Shown in pieces: positions 1-9,148 of a stretch of DNA of 64,000 bases. The position numbers and the translations under genes are program-made. The DNA lies in contig NZ_CP011388.1 in NCBI RefSeq assembly GCF_001644605.1, positions 706,501-770,500 of the forward strand. The letters are read 5' to 3'. The DNA comes from Paenibacillus swuensis. Its GTDB lineage: Bacteria; Bacillota; Bacilli; Paenibacillales; DY6. Within the stretch, counting starts at the first letter, position 1, and each line of letters opens with the position of its first letter. The notes under the pieces are model-generated. The model made no database searches and was not told where the DNA came from. It saw nothing but the letters and a program-made list of their open reading frames with translations.

Positions 1-2856
1 ACCGTTGTCCAATGCTTTAAAAAAGTGGCTTTCCGCACGCGCATAACTGTAAGGCGGCGCCCCGTTACCGACCTCGATCATCGACATCATGTGATCAATG
101 TCAGGATCGTAAGAAAGGTTGTTGAACGAATCGTTCGGCCAGTTCGGATGATTGAACGCCGCGATCGCGCCTTCTTGCTCGCCAAGCCAATCGTAGAAAT
201 CGGCTAAATCCGTCATGGTTTTACGTTCAACATATTTATCGGTATTAAATACATTGGAGTGACCCACATTGCTGTACGTCATCTCAAACCCGCGAAGGGC
301 AAGGAAGTCGCTGTTAGCGGCGTTAAACGCATCCGCTTGCTGCTTGGTCAGCGCCCACTCGGAATTCGTTTTCTCTTCATATTCATTCTTGTTGGTAACA
401 TAAGTGTCGCCTTCAAATTGATTCGAATGATCTGTGACAATCAGATAATCCAGGTTGTTCGCTTTCGCTTTGGCAAAAGCGTCGGTCGGCGTTCCTGCGC
501 CGTCCGAATACTGAGTATGCGCATGAGGGATGCCGAAGAACGTTTTCAGTCCCGCATCCGCAACGTTTTCCTGTACGAAGAAGTAAGATTTGTAAGTATT
601 CAAGTTTGCATTGGTATCCGCAAGCGCGATTTCGAGTTTATGCTCGCCGATGGACAGATCCGTTGCCGGCGTGTAGCTGATGGTTCCGGCGGCTTCATCT
701 TTGATTACAGAAGAACTGACATCCGTCCCGTCCAACTTAACCAATAAGCTAGACCAGTTCAGATCATACGAGGTCTTCTCCACTTTGGCCGAAATGACAG
801 GTTTCTTGTTGTAGGTGGATTCCATCTTGCCTGGCTTCACCTGATACACGAGCGGAACCTGATCAGCCGCAGGCAAGTCTTTCACCTTCATATCTTCCAG
901 CGAGCGCGGAAAAATTTGATATCCGGTTTTACGAACATCACCGGCGACAAATTGTCCCAATATACCCGTGATCTCGTAGGTTTCATCTTTAGTCAGCTTG
1001 TCGGTTGAGAAGCCGGGAACGGTAGTCATCACACGCATCGTCATGGATTTTCCGTCCGGGTCGGCAACGATAATGTTGTAGCCTCCGCCTGCAGCTGTTG
1101 CAGGAATGGTTGTAATCTTTGCCTCTGTTTTCACTAACTTGCCTTCCAGAGATTCGGCTGTGTCATAGTTTGTTAATTCCGCTACTGTTTTGGAGACTGC
1201 CGTTGGTGCTGTCTCTGTGCTTATTTTGCTGACAACAGCCTTATCCAGTTCGATCAATCCATTGTAATCTGTAATCTTGCCTGTTACTTCAACACGGTCA
1301 CCCGGAGCAACCATGAGGGAACTGCCGTATACGTTAATGCCCGCTTCCTGATCCTGAATGTAGATGGATTTGTTGCCGATGATATTGTTACTTACCGTGA
1401 CAACACCTTGTACCTTGTACTTCAACCCGTTGCCGTCGAGAACAGCAATTCCGTTGGAATCTACCGCTCTCAGATCCTTAATGCCGTTAACGGATGTAAT
1501 CTCAATCGACTGAGTTACCGCGACACCCGGGCTTTCCGCCTTGGTTAGTCCCGCTTCCGTTACCGTTTGCGTTACATAAACTTGAGAGAGTTGGAGTGCG
1601 CTGTTATCAAACTTGAACTCAAATTTCCCTGTGTTCCCTGTCGCAATGGATGTCATTCCGTCGGAAGGGGTACCTTTAAACATTAATTTGGACCCAGACG
1701 CGGCTGGATTTCCGTTGTAAACCGAGATGGTTACACTTGTCGATCCGGTTGTGGCCACCGCTGATTTCATTTGCCCTGTAACGATGCCGAGACCTGTCGC
1801 GGCTTCAGTGTAGAACGTCACTCTGGAGCCGTTCACATCCGGAGATTGCGAACTGCTGGTGCCTGTCGCCTGGACAAGCACAGGCGCGCTTTCCGCAAGG
1901 CCCGGTGCCGTTGCGGTTACGTATACGGCTGTTTTCGCGGCAGCCGCGTTATCGATCGGCGCGAATCCAAAGACGCCGTAAGTGTCCGCGGTAACCGTCT
2001 GTACCGGGTTGACGCCTGCACCAGGCATGTCCAGGTACAGCTTCACTTCGGAGGAAGCCGCAACCGCGTAGGTTGTGCCTGTTACCGTAGCTGCCGCAGG
2101 GTTGGTGTTGTTGAACACCATTTTGGAAGCGTCAGGTGTGGTTGTAATTGTTGGTGTAGGGTTGCCTCCGCCTCCGCTTGTGACGGATGAGTTCTTAGGC
2201 GAAGGTGCGCCCAATGTGAAATCCGCACTATTGTTATTCGTGTCCCAACCGCTTCCGTTGCTCGTGTCGGATACGGCGTCCGTACCGGAGTTTGTTTTGC
2301 GGTGGACACTGGTTGTATTGGAAAGAGCAGGCGTTGCGGCCGTTTCAAAGGCATTTGCCGTTCCCGCACCAACGAAATCAACCACATTTGCGTCCGTTGG
2401 ACCGGTAATGTTTGAAGTACTACTTACCAACGCCAATTTAAACTCTGTTGCGCTCATACCAATAGTGCCGCCTGCTACATCAGGCGAATTTAAACCAGGT
2501 GCACCATGTGTATTTGTACCTTTTGCTTCTTCAACTAAGAAATAGCTGTACGGTGCAATGGTACCTGTCAAGTTCGTTTTTAGTGGGGAAGTGAAGTTCC
2601 CCGTTTTGCTCGTATATTGCACTGACCATCCTGTCAAATCCACGGGATTGCTTGTAGGGTTATATAACTCTATAAAATCGTTACTAAGCTGTGCCCCGCT
2701 ATTCCCTCCTCCGCCATAGGCTTCACTAATGACGACGTGATCTGCCTGAGCAGCCTCTGCCTGACCCATGAAGCCTTGCGGTAACAATGTCCCCACGATC
2801 ATCAACAACGCCATCAACGCGCTGATTGTTCTTTTGCCCCGATTAAACCAATTCAC
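1..2856 (-). CDS. Secreted LTD / OB-fold / PHP-domain protein, C-terminus beyond window
   Basis: The reading frame is open from a GTG at 2856 (a TTG at 2859 is the alternative) to the window edge, giving at least 952 residues. A GGGGGAG ribosome site precedes the start. Residues 1-36 form a signal peptide ending near QAEAA. Residues about 38-220 look like a lamin-tail domain (LTD), with VVISEAYGGGGNSG and FIELYNPTSNPVDLTGW. Residues 225-440 are Ig-like linker material. Residues about 450-540 resemble the OB-fold seen in extracellular nucleases (YIQDQEAGINVYG, GDRVEVTGKI). From about 770 a PHP metallohydrolase domain begins, with HAHTQYSDG and YLIVTDHSN as metal ligands. PHP/CehA-type domains hydrolyse phosphoesters, so an extracellular phosphodiesterase, phosphatase or nuclease-like role is inferred; the substrate is unknown. 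The C-terminus, where any surface anchor would lie, is not visible. Confidence 0.85.
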   Translation of the reverse strand, partial: MNWFNRGKRTISALMALLMIVGTLLPQGFMGQAEAAQADHVVISEAYGGGGNSGAQLSNDFIELYNPTSNPVDLTGWSVQYTSKTGNFTSPLKTNLTGTIAPYSYFLVEEAKGTNTHGAPGLNSPDVAGGTIGMSATEFKLALVSSTSNITGPTDANVVDFVGAGTANAFETAATPALSNTTSVHRKTNSGTDAVSDTSNGSGWDTNNNSADFTLGAPSPKNSSVTSGGGGNPTPTITTTPDASKMVFNNTNPAAATVTGTTYAVAASSEVKLYLDMPGAGVNPVQTVTADTYGVFGFAPIDNAAAAKTAVYVTATAPGLAESAPVLVQATGTSSSQSPDVNGSRVTFYTEAATGLGIVTGQMKSAVATTGSTSVTISVYNGNPAASGSKLMFKGTPSDGMTSIATGNTGKFEFKFDNSALQLSQVYVTQTVTEAGLTKAESPGVAVTQSIEITSVNGIKDLRAVDSNGIAVLDGNGLKYKVQGVVTVSNNIIGNKSIYIQDQEAGINVYGSSLMVAPGDRVEVTGKITDYNGLIELDKAVVSKISTETAPTAVSKTVAELTNYDTAESLEGKLVKTEAKITTIPATAAGGGYNIIVADPDGKSMTMRVMTTVPGFSTDKLTKDETYEITGILGQFVAGDVRKTGYQIFPRSLEDMKVKDLPAADQVPLVYQVKPGKMESTYNKKPVISAKVEKTSYDLNWSSLLVKLDGTDVSSSVIKDEAAGTISYTPATDLSIGEHKLEIALADTNANLNTYKSYFFVQENVADAGLKTFFGIPHAHTQYSDGAGTPTDAFAKAKANNLDYLIVTDHSNQFEGDTYVTNKNEYEEKTNSEWALTKQQADAFNAANSDFLALRGFEMTYSNVGHSNVFNTDKYVERKTMTDLADFYDWLGEQEGAIAAFNHPNWPNDSFNNLSYDPDIDHMMSMIEVGNGAPPYSYARAESHFFKALDNG

Positions 2857-3038
2857 CAATCTCTTCTCCCCCTCAAATGGATGGTTATGGAATCACCTCT
2901 TAATCTAGCAATCATTCATCAACGGGGTGTCATGCTTTTCTTAAAATCTTGTAAATATTACATTATTCGATCAGATTTAACATACTTTACTTATAATGAA
3001 CTCATGGAAAATCCTCTATCTAAGGTGGTCAAAAAAAT

Positions 3039-4157
3039 ATGAAACGATTACGACGTTTATCCCGTTGGTTCCGTTCTTTTCGCCCTTTAACTCTATGTAT
3101 GTCTTTCATTTTCCTGTTCTCCCTGCCTTCCGCCGTAATGGCGCATCCGCTTTCTACGAGTTTTACCGAAATAAACGTTGACGAGAAACATGTCGACGTT
3201 TCCTTCGCGCTGGACGAGCTGTCGGTTCTGGAGCAACTGCAGATTGACGCGAATCAAGACGGTCGGTTGGACCCTATGGAAACGGAAGCTCAGGCCGCTA
3301 ACATTGCCGGTATGATCGAGCAATTTGTTACGATTCAACTGGACGGAATGTCCCAACGAGGGGAATGGCAGTCCGTCGAATACCGACAAAGCCAGGATAA
3401 GTGGGTTGTAGAAACTACGGTGCGCTATGCATTACCAGCCAAGTCGGAGCAATTAACCCTGCAAGACCGATTCTATGAAAATTCGCAGGAAAGCGTGGCC
3501 TACACCAACTTCGTCTCCATTGCCAAAGAGGGCCAAACGACTGAAACCATATTGAAAGGCGACGACCGTTCCTGGTCCCTTCCGCTTCAACAGGCAGAAG
3601 CCATGAACAACTCTTCTTGGTGGTCCTTCTTCAAGCTGGGTATGGAACATATCCTCACGGGCTATGATCATCTGCTGTTCTTATTTGCGTTATTATTGGC
3701 AAGACAGTCTCTCAAAGAGCATATTCAAGTGGTCACCGCCTTCACCATCGCGCACAGTATCACCATTACGCTTGGGGTCATGGGTATTGTAAGTTTACCG
3801 GGCCGGTTTGTGGAATCATTCATCGCATTCAGCATCTGTTACGTGGCGGCCGAAAATATTTTCCGTCGGAAAATCCAGCTCCGCTGGTCGCTCACCTTCC
3901 TGTTCGGACTGATTCACGGGTTGGGCTTTGCCGGAATTCTGACCGAGATGAACATTCCGAAGAGTCATCTGGCGGTCTCTATGTTAAGTTTTAATCTCGG
4001 AATCGAAGTCATCCAGATCGCGCTGATCCTATGTGTCGTGCCTGTTCTGCGTTGGGTGCAACAGAAGCAGCTTTATCCGGTGGCCGCCAACATCGCTTCC
4101 TCTCTAATCATCGCCATGGGCGGCTTGTGGTTGTTCGAACGGATCTTCTCCTCCTAA
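3039..4157 (+). CDS. HupE/UreJ family membrane protein
   Basis: A protein of 372 residues. Residues 1-35 are a hydrophobic signal segment that should be cut after VMA, leaving HPLSTSFTEI at the mature N-terminus. A soluble extracellular domain follows (about 36-190) with an EF-hand-like Asp/Asn-rich loop, DANQDGRLDPME. From about 195 there are six or seven membrane segments including GMEHILTGYDHLLFL, a HupE/UreJ_2 hallmark whose His and Asp are typical metal-ligand positions. The family is linked to nickel, cobalt or other metal uptake, but the metal here is not known. ATG 3039 has AAGGTGG upstream. A -10-like TATAAT lies at 2992-2997, but no good -35 is seen. The gene appears monocistronic, with a terminator directly after it. 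Confidence 0.8.
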   Translation: MKRLRRLSRWFRSFRPLTLCMSFIFLFSLPSAVMAHPLSTSFTEINVDEKHVDVSFALDELSVLEQLQIDANQDGRLDPMETEAQAANIAGMIEQFVTIQLDGMSQRGEWQSVEYRQSQDKWVVETTVRYALPAKSEQLTLQDRFYENSQESVAYTNFVSIAKEGQTTETILKGDDRSWSLPLQQAEAMNNSSWWSFFKLGMEHILTGYDHLLFLFALLLARQSLKEHIQVVTAFTIAHSITITLGVMGIVSLPGRFVESFIAFSICYVAAENIFRRKIQLRWSLTFLFGLIHGLGFAGILTEMNIPKSHLAVSMLSFNLGIEVIQIALILCVVPVLRWVQQKQLYPVAANIASSLIIAMGGLWLFERIFSS

Positions 4158-4168
4158 CAACGGAGCGT

Positions 4169-4198
4169 AACTCCTGCCGTGAGCGGGAGTTATTTTTA
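4169..4198 (+). terminator. Rho-independent terminator after the HupE-like gene
   Basis: A 9-bp stem (AACTCCTGC with GCGGGAGTT, one G-U pair) closes a CGTGA loop and is followed by ATTTTTATTTT. It sits 11 bases after the stop codon at 4157. Confidence 0.8.
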
Positions 4199-4264
4199 TT
4201 TTGGAACACAGTTGGATAAAGCACGTAACAGTACATAAATTACTGATGAATGAGGTGGGATGTC

Positions 4265-5023
4265 ATGCGTATTGAACAATCCATTGTGAAAACGTCCAAA
4301 GGAAATGTGCAGTACCATAAGAGCGGTAACGGCGAGTGCCGTGTGGTTCTGATCAACGGAGGTTCGGGGCCGATCGAAGGCTGGATGAGGGTTCTGACCG
4401 ACATTTCGCAGGCATCCACGGTGTTTGCCTATAACCGGTTAGGGGTCGCAGGCAGCGACAAACCGAAAGAATCGCAAGACGGCATAACGATCGTGGAAAC
4501 GTTAAGGGAGGCTTTAACGCTTGCAAATTTCCAACCTCCCTATGTGCTCGTAGGACATTCGCTTGGGGGATTATATGCTAATTTATTTGCGCGGATGTAC
4601 CCGAGTGAGGTTGCGGGGATCGTCTTTTTGGAAGCCAGTCATCCGAAAGATTTACTCCTGAACCAGCATCAGGGCAAGGTCGTGCGATGGTTGAACAAAG
4701 CACTTTCGATGTTCGATTCCTTTTCTCCAAGCAAAGCATTTAACGAAGTTCATTATGTGAACCAGACCGCTGAGCAAATCCAGCAGCTGGATGCTTTCCC
4801 GGAGGTTCCGGTGTATGTGGTAACGGGCGGCAAGGAAAACCGAATGATGCCTGAGGAGGCTCGAAAACAACGGCTTGCGAATCAACGGGAGTTACTCTCT
4901 CTGTCCAAATATAGCAAACACATCATCGCGAACAACAGCGGACATTTCCCTCAATTAACAGAACCCGCGCTTGTCATTAACACCATTAAAGAATGTGTGG
5001 AACAAGTTAATCATCGCGCCTGA
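4265..5023 (+). CDS. Alpha/beta hydrolase
   Basis: A protein of 252 residues from ATG 4265, chosen because AGGTGGG lies just upstream; the earlier in-frame ATG at 4250 overlaps that ribosome site. The fold shows an oxyanion-type loop (INGGSGPIEGW, about 30-40), the nucleophile elbow GHSLGG with Ser99, and a C-terminal His in NNSGHFPQL (about 227). The acid residue probably lies in the strand VPVYVVTGGKE. There is no signal peptide or membrane segment, so it is cytoplasmic. The substrate cannot be told from sequence; esterase or lipase-like activity is the default for the family. Its 3' end overlaps the convergent lipoprotein gene by 13 bases. Confidence 0.8.
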   Translation: MRIEQSIVKTSKGNVQYHKSGNGECRVVLINGGSGPIEGWMRVLTDISQASTVFAYNRLGVAGSDKPKESQDGITIVETLREALTLANFQPPYVLVGHSLGGLYANLFARMYPSEVAGIVFLEASHPKDLLLNQHQGKVVRWLNKALSMFDSFSPSKAFNEVHYVNQTAEQIQQLDAFPEVPVYVVTGGKENRMMPEEARKQRLANQRELLSLSKYSKHIIANNSGHFPQLTEPALVINTIKECVEQVNHRA

Positions 5024-5562
5024 TAAGGCTCTACGCTGGCATCCACCAGCCTGTACATGCTGATTAATCCTGTCGCTTCATCGGCCTCTTCGCCAATTTC
5101 GAGCTTCCCGTAGGCCCACAAGGCTTGATTCGTGAAGTCAACGGATGCTCCATCTTTCACGTACACGGCGATGGCTTCCATATACTTGGGATTATCCGTG
5201 GAACAGAACGGACAGGCGGCTCCGGCCGTCGGCACCAGATAGATGAAACGGTTATCGATAGGCGTTAACTCGGTCATGTAGCCGTGAATACCCACCATCT
5301 TGCCGTGAAGTTCCGCCATGTCCGGGTTAATTTGACCGTCCCCCGTGGCGGAGGAGGTAAAGAAATCCTTGAACTGGATTTCGGTGAGACCGTTATCGGA
5401 TGTGGAGACGGATTTGGAGATGGGTGAGACGTTGTTGGCGATGCCTGAAGCGGCGGGCTCCTGTGGATTGACCGTTCTGTCGTCCGTGCCGCAACCGATG
5501 AGCAACAGGAGTAAGGCTAGCATGGTTATGCTTGTTTTGATAATAGTGGACCCTCGTGTCAT
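5011..5562 (-). CDS. Lipoprotein, DUF3299-like, of the ABC operon
   Basis: A protein of 183 residues. The signal peptide ends in a lipobox (LLLIGC, Cys24), so it should be tethered to the outer face of the membrane. The mature part carries ELHGKMVGIHGYMTEL, then FIYLVPTAGAACPFC (Cys117 and Cys120) and a C-terminal strand about gain or loss of activity is not readable. This layout resembles DUF3299-type proteins, small extracytoplasmic proteins often encoded near MacB-like ABC transporters. The CPFC pair could bind a metal or be redox active; that is inference. It is the last gene of the operon, 18 bases after the permease stop, and converges on the hydrolase gene. Confidence 0.65.
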   Translation of the reverse strand: MTRGSTIIKTSITMLALLLLLIGCGTDDRTVNPQEPAASGIANNVSPISKSVSTSDNGLTEIQFKDFFTSSATGDGQINPDMAELHGKMVGIHGYMTELTPIDNRFIYLVPTAGAACPFCSTDNPKYMEAIAVYVKDGASVDFTNQALWAYGKLEIGEEADEATGLISMYRLVDASVEPYQAR

Positions 5563-5580
5563 ATGATGTACTCCCTTTTT

Positions 5581-6834
5581 TCAGTGTATGGAACGGAATC
5601 TGCCTTGGATTTGTCGATACGTAACCATCATCGGAATTAAAGCGATGAAGAAACCTAGCAGCATGAACATCCCTGCCGAACGAAGCATTGCCGGGTTTAA
5701 AGTCCAGGGCGGCAAAGACAACCCGAACTGAGACTTACTGTATACATCGATTCCAAGCATGAGCAAAAATGAGACGATTCCTCCGCCCGCGGTGCCAATC
5801 ACCGTAATCAGCAGTGTTTCCAAAATTAAACATTGTAGGATTACTCTCTTCGAAACGCCAATCGCACGGAGCACCGATGTTTCTGAGCGTCTACGCTCGT
5901 GCGCGTTCAGCATCGTAAGAATAACCAGAATCCCCGCCAAGGCAATGGATATCCCAGATAAAACATACACCAGCTGCTTGCCCCAATCGAGATTGGCGAG
6001 TAATTTACGGAACGTTTGCACGGTATAGACCGCTTGAACTCCCTCCGCCGCATCCAACTCGGACTTTAGCTGCGGGGCATATCCCAACTGCTCAGGCTTG
6101 ATCAGGATGGCCGTAATTTCGCGTTCGTGTTCTGATGCGGGTTCTTCTGGAGTAGTTTCAGGTGCTGTATGCGTATCTGTGGTCGAGCTTGGCTCCTCTT
6201 GATGTTCATGGACATGCCACACGCTCTCTAATGTGGTGAATACCGTCAGATCATCCGCATTCCCTGTCGGACGTAGGATGCCGACTACTTGGTGTTGCAG
6301 TTGGTCGTGCACTTCCGAAGACAAATCTGTCCCGTGATTGGAGTAGAACGTATCTCCCACCTGCAGTTTCAAGGTCCGCGCCGCTTCTGATCCGAGAACG
6401 ACTTCACCCTCTTGGTGAAACCAGTTCCCGCCAACCAACTGAAATCTGGTCTTCATGCCGGCTCTATAGGGTTGAAAGTAGGCTTTCGTCGTGCCCACAA
6501 TCGGAACACCGAGATAGGAGTCACCAAGAGCGACGGGCACAGCTTGTAACACACGCTTGTCCTGTTGCATCTTTTCATAAAGCTCATAAGAAATATTGCC
6601 CAAAGGCACGTCCATGCGCATCAGACTGCTCAATACTAGTTGCATCGAGCTTCCCTCTGCGCCGGCGACAAGATCATAAGTGGCGGACTGTCTCTTGATC
6701 GTTTCATCCAACCCGTTAGATAGAATTAGGATGGTAAATACCAATGCCGAGGCGACCATCATCGAAATCGCTGTAATGGCGGTTGTCGCCCAGCGCCCGC
6801 GCATGCTTAACAAGGTGAACTTCCATAGGGTCAT
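5581..6834 (-). CDS. ABC transporter permease, FtsX/MacB type
   Basis: A protein of 417 residues with the layout of a MacB/LolC-like permease: one N-terminal membrane segment (about 18-40), a large extracytoplasmic domain (about 45-280), then three C-terminal segments (about 285-310, 330-355, 375-400) with the conserved cytoplasmic region NAHERRRSETSVLRAIG of FtsX domains. Residues 207-238 are an unusual His/Glu/Thr-rich loop (HVHEHQEE at its start, SEHERE at its end) that looks able to bind metal. Its start overlaps the ATPase stop in an ATGA junction, so translation is probably coupled. Such permeases usually act on lipoproteins, peptides or cell-envelope processes rather than as classical pores. 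Confidence 0.85.
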   Translation of the reverse strand: MTLWKFTLLSMRGRWATTAITAISMMVASALVFTILILSNGLDETIKRQSATYDLVAGAEGSSMQLVLSSLMRMDVPLGNISYELYEKMQQDKRVLQAVPVALGDSYLGVPIVGTTKAYFQPYRAGMKTRFQLVGGNWFHQEGEVVLGSEAARTLKLQVGDTFYSNHGTDLSSEVHDQLQHQVVGILRPTGNADDLTVFTTLESVWHVHEHQEEPSSTTDTHTAPETTPEEPASEHEREITAILIKPEQLGYAPQLKSELDAAEGVQAVYTVQTFRKLLANLDWGKQLVYVLSGISIALAGILVILTMLNAHERRRSETSVLRAIGVSKRVILQCLILETLLITVIGTAGGGIVSFLLMLGIDVYSKSQFGLSLPPWTLNPAMLRSAGMFMLLGFFIALIPMMVTYRQIQGRFRSIH

Positions 6835-7544
6835 AGCGCTGCCTCCGCAGTTAGAGCGTTGGTCTTCGCTTCTTGGAGGCGGGACATGGATTCCCGGCGG
6901 GGAAACTGTGCGGCCAGATGCTGATCATGGGTCACCATCAGGAGGGTCTGACCGGTTGCATTGCAAAGCTCGCGCATTTGCTCCACAATCTCCGCTCCCA
7001 TCTGTGCATCCAGGTTGCCTGTAGGCTCGTCCGCAAGAAGCAGCTCCGGCTCATGCAGCATCGCCCGCGCTATCGCCACGCGTTGTTGCTCGCCTCTGGA
7101 GAGCAGACCCGCCTTGGTGTGCATGCGATGACCCAGATTCATACGGGTCAGCAGGTCTTTGGCCCGCTGCTGCGCTATTCCCGCCGGAATACCGGCTGCC
7201 ATGCGCTGAACGAGCACATTATCTATTGCGCTGAAATGCGGGAACAACAGGAAATCCTGAAACACAATACCTATCCGTTGTCCCCGAATGGAGTCTCTTT
7301 CCGCTTCTGACAGGCTGTGAAGGGCATGGTTAAACAACGTAACCTCCCCGGATGTGGGCAAGTCCATACCGGAGATTAATTGGAGCAGCGTCGTCTTCCC
7401 CGATCCGCTGGGGCCGGTTAACACAACTTGTTCTCCGCGCATAATGCGCAGCGCCTCAATCCGGAGAAGCACTTCTTCCTGACCGTTTACGCGTATGCTT
7501 TTGACCAGATTTGTACATTCTATTGCGGTTTCTTGCATCCTCAT
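6831..7544 (-). CDS. ABC transporter ATP-binding protein, LolD/MacB type
   Basis: A protein of 237 residues from ATG 7544, chosen because GGAGG lies 5 bases upstream; an in-frame ATG at 7568 would add 8 residues. It has Walker [10 protein letters not shown], a Q-loop ([12 protein letters not shown]), the signature [10 protein letters not shown] with Arg in place of the usual Gly at position 3, Walker [13 protein letters not shown] and the switch His in MVTHD. It belongs to the LolD/MacB/FtsE group, which works with FtsX-like permeases, and such a permease follows directly with a 4-base overlap. It is the first gene of the ATPase-permease-lipoprotein operon. The 227 bases upstream contain no recognisable operator. 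Confidence 0.9.
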   Translation of the reverse strand: MRMQETAIECTNLVKSIRVNGQEEVLLRIEALRIMRGEQVVLTGPSGSGKTTLLQLISGMDLPTSGEVTLFNHALHSLSEAERDSIRGQRIGIVFQDFLLFPHFSAIDNVLVQRMAAGIPAGIAQQRAKDLLTRMNLGHRMHTKAGLLSRGEQQRVAIARAMLHEPELLLADEPTGNLDAQMGAEIVEQMRELCNATGQTLLMVTHDQHLAAQFPRRESMSRLQEAKTNALTAEAAL

Positions 7545-7795
7545 CACAACCTCCATACCCTTGACCATCGTTCTACTCTAGCAAAACACTGTTTTGGGAA
7601 ATGAAGTATTGTGTAAAATCGTGGTTAAAACAAATATTAGCTAACTACTACGCGCACATCCTTTCGCTCACGGGCGAAAGTTTCCGTCTACAGCAAGCCA
7701 TAGATTCACTGGCAGGTGACCTCGGCATTTTTAGGGATTACATGGATTACCCTTATTCTCTATATAAAATAAGGTTAACTCGGCACTAGGTAGCC

Positions 7796-7852
7796 AAAAA
7801 AAAAAAAAAAAAAAGAAACCTTGAAAGGCATAATTTCAGCCAATCAAGGTTT
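7796..7852 (-). terminator. Terminator at the end of the immunity gene array
   Basis: On the minus strand a perfect 9-bp stem (AAACCTTGA with TCAAGGTTT) is followed by CT and then about 19 T residues (the A run 7796-7814). It lies just after the stop at 7859. Nearly the same stem and loop sequence recurs at 9149-9179. Confidence 0.85.
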
Positions 7853-7858
7853 TGTCCG

Positions 7859-8185
7859 TTATTTATCAGAATATTTCTTAATCCAGTCTTCAAGGTCTCT
7901 TTCAACATGTAAATATTCATCTGGACTATCTTTTATATCGACCCCAGAAACAACTTGAAGAAAATCCCACACAATCTCATCTGCGATATTTGGTTCGTCT
8001 TGCATTACATATTCTGACGCCCAATCCGAAACTTCTTCTCTTGATAGTTTTCCTTGTAAAATCATATTTAATTTATATATAATTTCTTCTTTTGTTGGCT
8101 GACCCACTTTCTCACCACTTTCCAATATAAGTTCCACTACTATCAAATCTATAATGAACTTTTGACCCACCTGTAAATTTAACAT
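7859..8185 (-). CDS. Small acidic immunity-like protein of the RHS locus
   Basis: A protein of 108 residues from ATG 8185, which has GGGAGG just upstream and overlaps the TGA of the preceding Imm26-like gene (TGATG), implying translational coupling. An in-frame ATG 39 bases earlier lacks a good ribosome site. It is acidic and mostly alpha-helical in appearance, with REEVSDWASEYVMQ and VSGVDIKDSPDEYLH, and has no signal peptide. I cannot name the family. Its place as last gene in a run of immunity-like genes behind an RHS toxin makes an immunity role the best guess. Confidence 0.6.
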   Translation of the reverse strand: MLNLQVGQKFIIDLIVVELILESGEKVGQPTKEEIIYKLNMILQGKLSREEVSDWASEYVMQDEPNIADEIVWDFLQVVSGVDIKDSPDEYLHVERDLEDWIKKYSDK

Positions 8186-8561
8186 CAGGCCTCCCACACA
8201 GCTGCAATTTCCATCCCCTCGCACTGTTCTTTAGTTGCTTCTAACATCTCACCCTTATAATAAATGAAATATTCACCCGAGATACTATCTATTATACAAG
8301 TAGAGGATGGCCATTTTTCGTTATCATTTCGGAATGGACGGCTATCTACCAATGGCCAGTTTCCCGATTTTAGTACATCATCGTAAACTCCAACTATAAA
8401 TTGATATTCCTCAATGCTCGGTAAATCTCCAATATTCTCTCCAACATGTTTATACACTCCGATAGAAGCATCAAAAAACACTCTTCCAAAAGCAAATTTC
8501 CATTGGGTAAAGGTATTGCATGTACGTTACCTATTTCAATTCGCTTTCTTCGTTTAATCAT
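8185..8561 (-). pseudogene. Imm26-like immunity gene, frameshifted
   Basis: From ATG 8561 (AAGGAG upstream) the frame reads MIKRRKRIEIGNVHAIPLPNG and then loses register. From about 8500 the next frame continues as FAFGRVFFDASIGVYKHVG and runs to 8185, ending in EGMEIAAVWEA. Joined together, the two parts look like one Imm26-family immunity protein (start IPLPNG-FAFGR, middle FIVGVYDDVLKSGNWPLVD, PFRNDNE, then WPSSTCI). The break falls at GGAAATTTGC, where one more A would restore NGKFAFGR, so a 1-base deletion in an A run is the simplest reading. A sequencing error in the same run cannot be excluded. Confidence 0.7.
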
Positions 8562-8623
8562 CTCATACCAAACTCCTTATTTCGTCAAACAACTGATAAC
8601 TTGATTTAATCGATAACTGACTG

Positions 8624-9058
8624 CTATTCAAGAAATCTTTGTTTAACTTTCCCAAGATCAATAAATAATTGTTCTTCATTAATGATTAATTTTTTCTCTT
8701 TTATCCTCAGCACTACTAACTCAAGAGCATAATGCATCCAGTTATATAGATAATTACGAATATCAGCATTACTTTTTTTTTGCCATTTTTCTTTTGGCAT
8801 ACCAATATCCACTGTAATATAACGTTGTTTTGTATATAGCTTTAGATATTTACAACCTTCGAATTCCCAATACCATATCTCGCCATCAATACGTCCAATC
8901 AATGCAATTTCATCTACATCCGGTGAATAAGAATGATTACAGAATCGTTTTAGTAGTTTTCTCAATTCAATTAAATGCGGTGAGACCGCAGTTGCTGAAG
9001 CCTCGTCACCCATTTGCGAGCCAAATGTTATATAGTTATTGGTAGTCAAAGTTGTCAC
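8624..9058 (-). CDS. Immunity-like protein of the RHS locus
   Basis: A protein of up to 144 residues. GTG 9058 sits on top of the only AGG ribosome site; TTG 9049 is an equally plausible start with better spacing. There is no signal peptide. Readable blocks are HLIELRKLLKRFCNHSY, PDVDEIALIGRIDGEIW, YWEFEGCKYLKLYTKQRY and ITVDIGMPKEKW, a pattern I associate with immunity proteins of polymorphic toxin systems, though I cannot give a family number with certainty. It lies between the cognate immunity candidate and the broken Imm26 gene and is transcribed in the same direction. Confidence 0.65.
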   Translation of the reverse strand: MTTLTTNNYITFGSQMGDEASATAVSPHLIELRKLLKRFCNHSYSPDVDEIALIGRIDGEIWYWEFEGCKYLKLYTKQRYITVDIGMPKEKWQKKSNADIRNYLYNWMHYALELVVLRIKEKKLIINEEQLFIDLGKVKQRFLE

Positions 9059-9148
9059 CTCGTTTTTTTTGCAATTCTTATATGGTAATATTGCGAAGCA
9101 TCTTATTTGGTTTTACATAGGTGAAGTGTGTGCTAGGTTACAACAAAG

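Noticed and set aside
7601-7789. Plus-strand frame of 62 codons between the ABC ATPase and the immunity array
   Set aside because: It has no ribosome site, no family resemblance and ends just before the terminator A run.
7796-7814. The 19-base A run as an assembly artefact
   Set aside because: It is the T tract of a well-formed terminator on the minus strand, though its exact length may be uncertain.
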